64,000 bases of DNA, taken from assembly GCA_013289715.1 (NCBI GenBank), contig JABCZJ010000012.1, positions 1-64,000 of the forward strand. Reading direction: 5' to 3'. A model generated the notes under the pieces. That model ran no database searches and was not told the DNA's origin. It saw nothing but the letters and a program-made list of their open reading frames with translations. The translations under genes and the position numbers were made by a program. This document shows positions 35,301 through 42,966 of this stretch, one piece after another. This stretch comes from Acidobacteriota bacterium. Its GTDB lineage: Bacteria > Acidobacteriota > Terriglobia > Acidiferrales > UBA7541. Numbering within the stretch: position 1 is the stretch's first letter; the number at the start of each line of letters is the position of its first letter.

Positions 35301-35714
35301 GAGTGTCATCTGGTTGCGGCTCTCGGTGGGATTCAGAACCGGCGCTTGCTCGGTCACTTCCACTGACGTCGCTACCGACTTCAGCGACAGCGTAATCGTC
35401 ACGCTGAGGGTTTGGTTCGTGTCGAGCGTGAGCTTCAAGACCGTCTTCGCAAATCCGCCTGCCTCAGCGCTCAATTCATAGTTAGCAGGCGCAAGGCTGA
35501 CGAAGTTGAATCCGCCGTTTGCGTCGCTCACCGCGGCACGAGTAACTTCGGTGCCGGCTTGTACCAACACGACGTTGGCTTTCGGCACCGACGCGCCGCT
35601 GGCATCCTGCACCACACCGGTGACGCCGCCGCTGAATTGTGCAAGGGAAACGCTGGCAGAAAAAGCTGCAAAAACGAACACGACGAAGCAGCGCAAAGCA
35701 GTTGTGAATCTCAT
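32358..35714 (-). CDS. TonB-dependent receptor (Oar-like), LacI-operator controlled
   Basis: This receptor of about 1118 residues starts at the ATG at 35714, where GGGGGGA gives a plausible ribosome-binding site and a signal peptide follows (FTTALRCFVVFVFAAFSASVSLAQ). It has a carboxypeptidase-regulatory fold (GGVTGVVQDASGASVPKANVVLV, NGGFNFVSLAPANYELSAEAGGF), a plug (NQMTLEHQAVDELPVAGRSIVGLATLAPGV, YSSEYSRASGLQTVMTTKSGTDQFHG) and a long barrel ending in GGRFTF. It imports an unknown substrate across the outer membrane. Its promoter region carries a LacI-type operator shared with the epimerase and GH127 genes. A plant-sugar or oligosaccharide substrate is therefore likely, but this is inferred from the shared site. 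Confidence 0.88.
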   Translation of the reverse strand: MRFTTALRCFVVFVFAAFSASVSLAQFSGGVTGVVQDASGASVPKANVVLVQAGTEVTRAAVSDANGGFNFVSLAPANYELSAEAGGFAKTVLKLTLDTNQTLSVTITLSLKSVATSVEVTEQAPVLNPTESRNQMTLEHQAVDELPVAGRSIVGLATLAPGVTGLGTGTANAPGSNVDNYSTETAVDASANGQGEMSNMWVVDGLDVTSGIRQGILNLTPNPDSVQEMGIQVNTYSSEYSRASGLQTVMTTKSGTDQFHGFAADYYSNRNMYALTQSQHGTPYLPFHGNNMAFGIGGPIIPHHQFFFFFDVEPLREAQSTTQSGLTFADPAFTSFATANFPGTVGTGLLTTFLPTSLRGTTLSQTAQQFFFPATGVCPAGQTTIAVGAAAMPCTLPFIDSGNLSAKAVRNGTQYFARVDKYFSKDRIYGSFYRTVLTYGAPGAIPQFSAASNQNWEYAFQANWTHTFNANTLNEAIFGVSRVEGTLGSGAAVYTVPNIQVGGINTENGEAFGAGFAQGDFIQKNYHWRDVLTHVQGAHTLKFGVEGWYGEDVEPFQGPYSTPTFRFSDLTTLIQDSAINETGAMYNPITGAPVLWSWNARSRTWGAFAMDVWKIKSNLTLTLGVRYDDSGNPWSDSPTTVFGNFYLGPGQTFDQQVANGFAKQTHNALNHAVDGLISPRIAVAWDPTGKGVWAVRGGFGIYNNWLTSANIQEEFRGNPPGPVQPTFLPNGVPGVSDPLIFGLGNSNKPPFGFPTPGFTAGLNGQGGITGLNFGIGGINPNIESPQAAIWSATVERSFAKNLVASVGYTGSHSYNLVGAGDVAGNVSYGVNINSFADDLVINNSRTPTRLNPSFGAITYADNNRYGNYDAVIFDLRGRFSHGFFDTSYTHSESKDDAGVYPTAANPAQYYGPSPWDAPNRFSLTLNYQLPGMNGGQGYVGHLTGGWGITGTSIYQSGYPFTVINQHPFEPVCANAGVTCPSPGNQITGLAPNSGDYNADGTNYDYPNVSTYAQATSRAAFLNGVFTPGQFTQPAIGTEGNEKQNAFRGPNFAETDMAIYKDNRFKERFNFQIRFEFYNLFNRVNLGTMDTDPLDANFGKATGPQLLPRWWQIGGRFTF

Positions 35715-35863
35715 TCCAATCCCCCCACTGGCATTCTCACGAATTTGGCCCGCCCGGAAAACGCATCGCACAGCCGCCACGGCCCACCGCCGGTGACCGG
35801 CATGGCCGCAACCGCGAGACTCCCTTCCGAGAAAGCAAATGCTAGCAGCTCCACCACTGTTCA

Positions 35864-35921
35864 GAGAAAACGTTTACTTACTGTTGGGCGCAATTTACAT
35901 CCGTTTCTCAAATCGTGTCAA
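35864..35921 (-). promoter_or_regulatory. Sigma-70 promoter and LacI-type operator of the TonB receptor
   Basis: Read on the minus strand, TTGACA (35916-35921) is followed by 18 bases and TAAATT (35892-35897). Twelve bases further is AGTAAACGTTTTCTC (35864-35879). The core GTAAACGTTTTC is shared with the sites at 37913 and 42866. A repressor bound there would cover the start of transcription. Confidence 0.75.
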
Positions 35922-36049
35922 GCAGAAATTTGGATGCAATAGTACTTTTGCGTTACGGACATATCTAGAACGGCTCGGCGGCGGGCCTCTTCCATGCGGT
36001 TGGCGTTAACGGAACCTAAAGTTCGCTGGCAGAGGAGCGCTTACCGGAG

Positions 36050-37822
36050 TTACTCGACGGGCTTGGACCAGCCCTGCCCGGGAACGATTCCGGTCCCCTC
36101 TTTCACCACGATCAATTGGTCGGCGGCAACGTCCTTCAGCTCTTCCTGCCCCCCGCTGGGCCAGCGGATGGCGATGTCCGCGGTCCTTGCAGCGCCTAGC
36201 CCGAAGTGCAGCCTGGTATCGTTTACAGAGTAAAAGCTCGATTGGCTCAAGACCTCTTGCACCTGGGATTTTTTCCCGTAGCGCACCACCACTCGTGCGC
36301 CGATCGCGCTGCGGTTCGATTTCGTGCCCTCCAATTTCAGCTTCAGCCAGTGGTTTGAGCCGCGCAGATCGTTGCGCAACAGTGACGGCGGTTCATTCAG
36401 ATTGACGATCAGAACGTCGATATCCCCGTCATTGTCAAAATCCCCAAAGGCGCATCCTCGGCTGCAATGCGGGGCCGCAACACCGGGTCCTGCTCCATCG
36501 AGCAGCTCTTCGAACGTCCCATTGCCCAGGTTGCGAAACACCACGCGCGGTGTTTTATTGGGGAATTGCGGCATCGTTTTCTCAAGTTCCGGGTAAACGC
36601 TGCCCGTCACCATGAAAATATCCGGGAAGCCATCGTTGTCCAAGTCCACGATGCCCGCGCCCCAACCGACATAGCGGTTTTCCACGCCGATCCGCGCCAC
36701 ACGCGTCACGTCCACAAAATTGCCCTTGCCATCGTTGTGATACAGGCCGTTGGTGTCTTCGCTGAAATGCGTCTTGAACAGATCCAGGTGGCCGTCGAGA
36801 TCGTAATCGCCCACGCCTACGCCCATTCCCGCTTGTTCCTCGCCGTCTTCGCTGAGCGCTACTCCGCGGATCACACCTTCTTCGCGAAAAGTTCCGTCGT
36901 GATTGTTCATGAAAAGCAGGCTGGGCGTCGAATCGCACGCCAGGTAGATATCGGGCCAGCCATCTTCGTCGAAATCCGCGGAAATCACCGTCATGCCGTA
37001 GCTTCCTCGCAGCGCCGAAATTCCGGCTTGCACGCTCACGTCCGTAAAAGTGCCGTCGCCATTGTTGCGATACAAAGAATGCACACCGTGAGGCAGGCCG
37101 CGGGGCCCGCACTCCACATCCACACCTTTCCACGTGCAATTGCTGTTCTGCCCGGGCTTGGGCACGCGCTTCAGGTCAAACTGCACATAGTTAGAAACGA
37201 ACAGATCCAGATTGCCGTCGCGGTTGTAGTCAAGGAACGTGCAGCCCGCGCCAAAACGCGGTGCATCGTTTAGCAGGCCGGCCTGTTTGGTGACGTCGGT
37301 AAACGTGCCGTCGCCATTATTGCGATACAGCTTGTTCTGTCCAAAGTACGTGCAGTAGAGGTCCTCGAAGCCGTCGTTGTTGTAATCACCCACGCACACC
37401 CCGGACGCCCAGCCCAGATCGTGCAACCCCGCCTTTTCGGTCACGTCGGTAAACGTGCCGTCGCGGTTGTTCTTATAGAGGCGGTTCGTCGCCCCGACGG
37501 GCGCTGCGTTCATGCGCGTGCCGCTCAGGATGAAAATGTCCATCCAGCCGTCATTGTCGTAGTCAACAAAGGCGCAGCCGCAGCCGACCGCTTCCAAGAT
37601 GTAGTCCTTATGGTCCGGGTACCCATAGACCGTGGGTGCCATCAGGCCGGCCGCAGCCGCAACATCGGTGAAATGTGCGTAAAAGGGACGGCCCGAGGGC
37701 GCCGAGCGGGGCTGCGCCTTGGTGGCATGGGGCGACATCCCTTGGCCAAACAGGCGAGAGGCCGATGCGCCCAGCGAAAGACCCAGTGATAGTTGAAAGA
37801 ATGAGCGACGCGTGAAATTCAT
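36050..37822 (-). CDS. FG-GAP/VCBS and ASPIC-UnbV (CRTAC1-like) protein
   Basis: This protein of about 590 residues has a twin-arginine signal (MNFTRRSFFQLSLGLSLGA; ATG at 37822). About eight FG-GAP/VCBS repeats follow, each with a calcium-loop motif such as DYDNDGWMDIFI, DYNNDGFEDLYC, DYNRDGNLDLFV, DFDEDGWPDIYL and DYDLDGHLDLFK. The NGDGTFTDVT word recurs between blades. The C-terminal ASPIC/UnbV domain reads NHWLKLKLEGTKSNRSAIGARVVV. It is a propeller exported folded through Tat, and many acidobacteria carry multiple copies of the family. Function is unknown, but calcium binding is expected from the loops. A LacI-type operator lies 90 bases upstream of its start, in the region shared with the divergent epimerase gene. 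Confidence 0.93.
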   Translation of the reverse strand: MNFTRRSFFQLSLGLSLGASASRLFGQGMSPHATKAQPRSAPSGRPFYAHFTDVAAAAGLMAPTVYGYPDHKDYILEAVGCGCAFVDYDNDGWMDIFILSGTRMNAAPVGATNRLYKNNRDGTFTDVTEKAGLHDLGWASGVCVGDYNNDGFEDLYCTYFGQNKLYRNNGDGTFTDVTKQAGLLNDAPRFGAGCTFLDYNRDGNLDLFVSNYVQFDLKRVPKPGQNSNCTWKGVDVECGPRGLPHGVHSLYRNNGDGTFTDVSVQAGISALRGSYGMTVISADFDEDGWPDIYLACDSTPSLLFMNNHDGTFREEGVIRGVALSEDGEEQAGMGVGVGDYDLDGHLDLFKTHFSEDTNGLYHNDGKGNFVDVTRVARIGVENRYVGWGAGIVDLDNDGFPDIFMVTGSVYPELEKTMPQFPNKTPRVVFRNLGNGTFEELLDGAGPGVAAPHCSRGCAFGDFDNDGDIDVLIVNLNEPPSLLRNDLRGSNHWLKLKLEGTKSNRSAIGARVVVRYGKKSQVQEVLSQSSFYSVNDTRLHFGLGAARTADIAIRWPSGGQEELKDVAADQLIVVKEGTGIVPGQGWSKPVE

Positions 37823-37878
37823 CTGTCGAATCGGTACTTTGGCATTATATCCGGGTTGGCAGTCCGGCGGGGGTCCGC

Positions 37879-37926
37879 TTGACACCCGCGGCGGCGCGCA
37901 GTATAAAGCGAAGGAAAACGTTTACC
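37879..37926 (+). promoter_or_regulatory. Sigma-70 promoter and LacI-type operator of the epimerase gene
   Basis: TTGACA at 37879-37884, a 17-base spacer and TATAAA at 37902-37907 form a consensus promoter. Five bases later lies GGAAAACGTTTACC (37913-37926), the same operator core as at 35864 and 42866, here in inverse orientation. It lies between the divergent FG-GAP and aldose epimerase genes and could affect both. Confidence 0.8.
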
Positions 37927-38134
37927 AAACATTTTCGGATTCGCGCTCGATTTGAATACGACTCACATTCCTGGAGACTACCTCGACGCCTGGCTGCCTT
38001 CTTCCATGTTCAACGCCGGGCCAAACTTTCCCGCCAGCTGCACCGTAATGCTCGGGTCACAAACTGCGCATTCTGCGATTTCTTTCGCGCCGATTGGCGC
38101 TAGTGTGGACCGTACAAAGAAGTCTTAGGAGACA

Positions 38135-39313
38135 ATGATGGCGATACGGAACGCAAGGATCCCCGCGATGGTCGCAGCGCTGCTTTTTCTGGGCGCCGTA
38201 ACGACGCTGCCTTATCCCACTGCAGAGGCGAAATCGAAAATGCAAAAGCAGGCATTCGGAAAAATACAGGATGGGCAGAGCGTGGATTTGTATACGCTAG
38301 CGAACAAGTATGGAATGACCGCGGCGATCAGCAACTTCGGAGCCACGCTTGTCTCGCTGAAAGTTCCGGATCGTGATGGAAAGCTGGGCGATGTGGTGCT
38401 CGGCTACGACACTCCGGCGGACTACGAGAACGGCAAAGCATATTTCGGCGGCACGATCGGGCGCTACGGCAATCGCATCGCGCACGGAAAATTCACGCTG
38501 GACGGCGTCGTCTACACGCTGCCGCTGAATGACGGCCCGAATACTCTGCACGGTGGCGTGCGCGGATTTAACAAGCGCGTGTGGACGGCGCAAGATGTTT
38601 CCAGCAGCGCGGGCGAAGCTCTGGAGCTTACCTACGCTAGTAAAGACGGGGAAGAAGGCTTCCCGGGAACCTTGCTCGTCAAAGTCGTTTACACGCTGGT
38701 TGCGGATGAGAACGCGGTGAGAATTGATTACACTGCGACAACGGACAAAGACACAGTACTTAATCTGACGAACCACTCGTACTTCAATCTTTCTGGCCAA
38801 GGCAACGGCGACATTCTGCAGCATCAGCTCACTCTGTTCGCCAGCCAGTTCACTCCCGTTGACGTGACGCTCATCCCGACCGGCAAACTGCAGGACGTGC
38901 ACAACACACCTTTCGATTTCCTGCAGCCCATGGCGATTGGCGTGCGCATCAACATGGCCGACGAGCAGTTGAAATTCGGCCGAGGCTACGATCATAACTG
39001 GGTGCTCGACAAAAAATCGCCAAGCTCACTAGGTCTCGCCGCGCGCGCGTATGACCCGCAGAGCGGCCGAATTCTGGAAGTTTCGACGACCGAACCGGGC
39101 GTGCAGTTCTACAGCGGAAACTTCCTGGACGGCACCGTGCACGGCAAGCATGGAAAAGTCTATGCCTACCGCTCCGCGTTCTGCCTGGAAACGCAGCATT
39201 TTCCCGATTCGCCCAATGAGAAGGATTTCCCTTCGACCGTCCTGCATCCGCGAAAGACGTTGCACTCCACTTCGATCTACAAGTTCACTGTGCAGAAGGC
39301 CGGCGATAAGTAG
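38135..39313 (+). CDS. galM: Aldose 1-epimerase (galactose mutarotase)
   Basis: This 392-residue protein has an export signal (IPAMVAALLFLGAVTTLPYPTAEA) and the mutarotase fold: ISNFGATLVSLKVPDRDGKLGDVVLGYDTPADY, YFGGTIGRYGNRIAHGKFTLDG, NDGPNTLHGGVRGFNKRVW, LNLTNHSYFNLSG and RGYDHNWVL. The His in LHGG and in NHSYF and the Glu in STTEPGVQFYSGN match the catalytic residues of GalM, which interconverts alpha and beta anomers of aldoses. A ribosome-binding site (TTAGGAGA) precedes the start. It is exported, unlike the cytoplasmic enzyme, which fits sugar release by the nearby GH39 and GH127 enzymes. It follows a promoter with a LacI-type operator. Confidence 0.94.
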   Translation: MMAIRNARIPAMVAALLFLGAVTTLPYPTAEAKSKMQKQAFGKIQDGQSVDLYTLANKYGMTAAISNFGATLVSLKVPDRDGKLGDVVLGYDTPADYENGKAYFGGTIGRYGNRIAHGKFTLDGVVYTLPLNDGPNTLHGGVRGFNKRVWTAQDVSSSAGEALELTYASKDGEEGFPGTLLVKVVYTLVADENAVRIDYTATTDKDTVLNLTNHSYFNLSGQGNGDILQHQLTLFASQFTPVDVTLIPTGKLQDVHNTPFDFLQPMAIGVRINMADEQLKFGRGYDHNWVLDKKSPSSLGLAARAYDPQSGRILEVSTTEPGVQFYSGNFLDGTVHGKHGKVYAYRSAFCLETQHFPDSPNEKDFPSTVLHPRKTLHSTSIYKFTVQKAGDK

Positions 39314-39451
39314 CAACACAAAGTACCTTAGCAGTCCATGGGGCCGGCAGAAACACCGGGCGAGCAGCGAAACCGTTCGTCTTAGGAAATGCGAAGACAT
39401 CGCCGCAGCAGCCGTGGTGGTTGCGGCGCTCGCGGCCAGTCACGGTACCCG

Positions 39452-41152
39452 ATGAAAAATATCCTCGCCATGTCGTTCCTGCTCGTGCTGCTCTGCTTGC
39501 TGTGGCCTTCCTTTTCCTCCGCGCAGCAAGCTCCGGATAGCGTGACGATCCACGTGCGCGCGGACCAATCCGAAGGCGCCCTCCGCCCAATCTGGAATTA
39601 TTTCGGCTACGACGAGCCCAACTACACCTACGCACCGAACGGGAAAAAACTTCTGGGTGAACTGGCCGCGCTCAGTTCCGCGCCGGTCTACATCCGCGTG
39701 CACAATCTGCTCACCAGCGGCGACGGCTCTGCTTCTCTCAAGTGGGGCTCGACCAACGCGTACACCGAAGACAAGGACGGCCATCCTGTTTACCGTTGGA
39801 CGATCGTCGATCACATCTTCGACACCTTTCACGCGGCCGGCATCAAACCCATCGTCGAAATTGGCTTCATGCCCGAAGCGCTTTCCACGCATCCTGAGCC
39901 GTATCGCCACAATTTTCCGAAAGGTTCGATCGGTTCGATTTATACCGGTTGGGCCTACCCGCCCCGCGATTACGCCAAGTGGTCGGAGCTAGTTTTCCAA
40001 TTTACCCGTCATCTGCGCGAGCGTTACGGCGACGCGGAAGTAAAAACCTGGCTGTGGGAAGTCTGGAACGAACCGGATATCGATTACTGGAAGGGCACTC
40101 CCGAGGAATATTTCAAGCTTTACGATTTCACCGCCGACGCAGTTCTGCGCGCGTTTCCAGAAGCCCGCATCGGAGGCCCGGACAGCACCGGCCCGGGCAA
40201 TCCGCATGCGGCCGAATTCCTGCGCCAGTTCCTCGAGCACTGCGCGCATCAGACCGATTACGCCACAGGAAAAACCGGCTCACCGCTGCGGTTCGTCAGT
40301 TTCCATCCCAAGGGTTCGCCGAAATGGCTGGGCGATCATGTGCAGATGGGCATCGCGCGGCAGCTCACAGCAATCAAGAACGGCTTTCAGATCGTCGCGT
40401 CTTTTAAAGAATGGCGACAAACTCCGATCGTACTGGGTGAATCGGACCCCGAAGGATGCGCCGCGTGTTCCGCGCAGGAAAATCCCCAGAATGCTTACCG
40501 CAATGGAGAGCTGTTCGCCTCGTACACGGCCGAGGCGATGAACAGCATTTATGCGCTGGCCAGCAGCGAGCACGTGAATTTTCTCGGCGCGGTAACCTGG
40601 TCATTTGAATTTGAAGACCAGCCATATTTTGCGGGCTTCCGCGAACTGGCTTCCAATGGACTAGACAAGCCCGTCTTGAACGCCTTCCGAATGCTTGGAA
40701 TGCTGGGCGACGAACGCCTGCAGGTGACCAGTTCCGCCGCGCTACCAACGGACGATGTCGTACTCAACGGCGTGCGCGCCAGACCGGACATCAAAGCGAT
40801 CGCCACTCGCACAGATCATGGCATCCAGCTCTTGATTTGGAATTATCACGATGACAATCTTCCTGCTCCGGATGCGCCGATTGACCTGACAATCGAAGGC
40901 CTGCCGCCCGACGTAACGCGAGCGCTGAGCGAACATTTCCGCATTGACGCGCATCACAGCAACTCGTTCGCGGTGTGGAAACAGATGGGCTCGCCGCAAT
41001 CCCCGTCGCCCGTCCAATATCAAGACTTGCAAGACGCAGGACAACTGCAGCTGCTGAGTTCTCCGGCATGGATATCACTCGATCGCGGCGCCGCTCATCT
41101 GCAATTTGCGTTGCCGCGCCAAGGCGTATCGCTCATACGAATCGCATGGTAA
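39452..41152 (+). CDS. GH39-like glycoside hydrolase (beta-xylosidase type)
   Basis: I start at the ATG at 39452, which gives a signal peptide (MKNILAMSFLLVLLCLLWPSFSSAQQ). The product is about 566 residues. The GH39 (beta/alpha)8 fold is seen in YIRVHNLLTSGDGSASLKWG, TWLWEVWNEPDIDYW and RQTPIVLGESDPEGC. The Glu of WNEPDI is the acid/base and that of LGESDPEG the nucleophile. The C-terminal beta domain (VLNGVRARPDIKAIATRTDHGIQLLIWNYHDDN) is also family-like. GH39 enzymes release xylose from xylo-oligosaccharides. The gene overlaps the start of the TPR gene by seven bases and seems to form an operon with it. The ribosome-binding site is weak. Confidence 0.9.
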   Translation: MKNILAMSFLLVLLCLLWPSFSSAQQAPDSVTIHVRADQSEGALRPIWNYFGYDEPNYTYAPNGKKLLGELAALSSAPVYIRVHNLLTSGDGSASLKWGSTNAYTEDKDGHPVYRWTIVDHIFDTFHAAGIKPIVEIGFMPEALSTHPEPYRHNFPKGSIGSIYTGWAYPPRDYAKWSELVFQFTRHLRERYGDAEVKTWLWEVWNEPDIDYWKGTPEEYFKLYDFTADAVLRAFPEARIGGPDSTGPGNPHAAEFLRQFLEHCAHQTDYATGKTGSPLRFVSFHPKGSPKWLGDHVQMGIARQLTAIKNGFQIVASFKEWRQTPIVLGESDPEGCAACSAQENPQNAYRNGELFASYTAEAMNSIYALASSEHVNFLGAVTWSFEFEDQPYFAGFRELASNGLDKPVLNAFRMLGMLGDERLQVTSSAALPTDDVVLNGVRARPDIKAIATRTDHGIQLLIWNYHDDNLPAPDAPIDLTIEGLPPDVTRALSEHFRIDAHHSNSFAVWKQMGSPQSPSPVQYQDLQDAGQLQLLSSPAWISLDRGAAHLQFALPRQGVSLIRIAW

Positions 41153-42744
41153 ACCGCATCAGCGCGAAACTTTTCCAGGGCAAATCGCAACCGGACAATT
41201 TTCGCCAGCGCGCGCAGCACCACAGACTGAAGGTCCTATTTTTGCCGCGAAGCGCATTCGCGCTGTGTCTATTAGCGATTTTCGCCGCCGCGGCAAGCGC
41301 CCAAACCGGTGCCGATACAAGCAGCATCAGCGCGATTCAATCGGCCCTGCGCGCAGGCGACAACGAACAAGCGCTGACGCTGGTTCACACGCAGCTTCAG
41401 GCGTGGCCAAAGGACGTCAAACTGTGGACGCTCGAAGGCATCGCCCTCTCCCACCTCGGCCGCGATCGCGAAGCGCTGGCCGCTTACAACAAGGCCCTCG
41501 CCATCTCGCCGGATTATCTGGCCGCGCTCGAAGGCGCCGCCGAACTGGAATACAAAGCCGGCAGTGCTCGAGCCGTGCCGCTCCTCAATCGTATTTTAAA
41601 AGTCCGGCCCGATGAGCCAACCGTTCACGCGATGCTCGCGGCACTCTCATACAAAAAACACGAATGCGCCGCTGCAGTCGAGCATTTCCAGAAGAGCGGT
41701 CAGGTGCTGGCTTCCCAGCCAGCCGCGCTGGAAGAGTATGGCGCATGCCTGATGGATTTGCAAAAGCCGGACGATGCGCTCCCGGTTTTCGAACAAATTT
41801 TGACGCTAATGCCAAACGATCCGCACGCGCGCTACAACCTCGCCGTCGCTCAATTCACTGCGCAACACAGCGCAGACGCCCTCAGCACTCTGCAGCCGCT
41901 GCTCGAAGCGAGCGATCCAGACCCTGACGCTCTAGACCTCGCATCCGCGGCCTACGAGGAAACCGGCGACACGCCCCGCGCGGTAAGTCTGCTGCGGCAG
42001 GCGATCGTGGCAAGTCCGCGCAAGGTGAAGTACTACGTTGACTTCGCCGCACTGTCCTACAAGCACGAATCGTTTCAGGTTGGCGTCGAAATGATTGATT
42101 CCGGCCTCACGCAGCTGCCAAGAGCCGCGCCGCTCTATATCGCCCGCGGCATTCTTTACATTCAAATGGGCCAATTGGAAAAAGGGCAAGCTGACTTTGA
42201 GGCCGCCAACCGGCTCGATCCCGGCCAAGCGTCCGCAGCCGTCGCCGAGGGCCTCGCGCAAATGCAGTCCAGCAATCTCGGCCAGGCCCTGAAGACCGTG
42301 GAGACGGAACTAAAAGCTCATCCCAGCGATGCGTTCCTCCATTATTTGAAAGCCGAAATCATTTCGCAAGGCGGGCCCGCGGTTGGCAGCCCGGAATTTA
42401 ACGACGCGCTGAAAGCAGCGTCCCGGGCCGTACAACTTCAGCCCGACTTCCCGCTCGCGCGCAACGTGCTCGGCAATCTCTATCTGCAATCCGGCCAAAA
42501 CGAAAAAGCCATCGAAGAATGCCGCATCGTTCTGCGCGAAAATCCCAGCGACCAGATTGCCGTGTACCACTTGCTGCTGGCGTTGCGAAAAATAAATGAT
42601 CCCAAAGGCGAGGTTCCGGGCCTGGTGCAACGCCTGGCCGAACTGCGCGCGCAGTCGCAACAACAGGAAGCGTCCACGAACCGCTACAAGCTCTACATCC
42701 AAAGCGAGCCGGCGCCGGACGCCGCCGAGCCGCCCAAGCAATAG
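41146..42744 (+). CDS. Tetratricopeptide-repeat protein
   Basis: The ATG at 41146 lies inside the last codons of the GH39 gene (ATGGTAA), so the TPR gene is translated by coupling. The 532-residue product has an N-terminal hydrophobic stretch (FALCLLAIFAAAASAQ) and about 12-14 TPR units, for example LWTLEGIALSHLGRDREALAAYNKALAISPDYLAAL, and later FPLARNVLGNLYLQSGQNEKAIEECRIVLRENPSDQ. It is exported and offers a protein-binding scaffold. Its role in polysaccharide use is inferred only from its place between GH39 and GH127. Similar TPR proteins accompany secreted systems in acidobacteria. Confidence 0.88.
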   Translation: MVNRISAKLFQGKSQPDNFRQRAQHHRLKVLFLPRSAFALCLLAIFAAAASAQTGADTSSISAIQSALRAGDNEQALTLVHTQLQAWPKDVKLWTLEGIALSHLGRDREALAAYNKALAISPDYLAALEGAAELEYKAGSARAVPLLNRILKVRPDEPTVHAMLAALSYKKHECAAAVEHFQKSGQVLASQPAALEEYGACLMDLQKPDDALPVFEQILTLMPNDPHARYNLAVAQFTAQHSADALSTLQPLLEASDPDPDALDLASAAYEETGDTPRAVSLLRQAIVASPRKVKYYVDFAALSYKHESFQVGVEMIDSGLTQLPRAAPLYIARGILYIQMGQLEKGQADFEAANRLDPGQASAAVAEGLAQMQSSNLGQALKTVETELKAHPSDAFLHYLKAEIISQGGPAVGSPEFNDALKAASRAVQLQPDFPLARNVLGNLYLQSGQNEKAIEECRIVLRENPSDQIAVYHLLLALRKINDPKGEVPGLVQRLAELRAQSQQQEASTNRYKLYIQSEPAPDAAEPPKQ

Positions 42745-42830
42745 CTCGCTCGCGCCGCAGCGGCTCGATTTTCACGCAAATCGTTTGTCGGGTGACGATC
42801 AAAGCAGGAAACGCGCCACCAATCGCCCGC

Positions 42831-42879
42831 TTGACAAGCTGCTTTGGCGGGCAGTATAAGCGAAGGGTAAACGCTTTCT
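42831..42879 (+). promoter_or_regulatory. Sigma-70 promoter and LacI-type operator of the GH127 gene
   Basis: TTGACA (42831-42836), an 18-base spacer and TATAAG (42855-42860) are followed after five bases by GGTAAACGCTTTCT (42866-42879). The stretch CAGTATAA(A)GCGAAGG before the operator is almost identical to the site at 37900-37915, so the two promoters seem to be related copies. Confidence 0.8.
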
Positions 42880-42966
42880 CGATATTGTCGATCCAGCCAG
42901 CCGCGTGCTTCGCACGGGAACCGGTCTCAGGCGAGCCGCGGCACCGCAATCTCAGGAGACCACATC

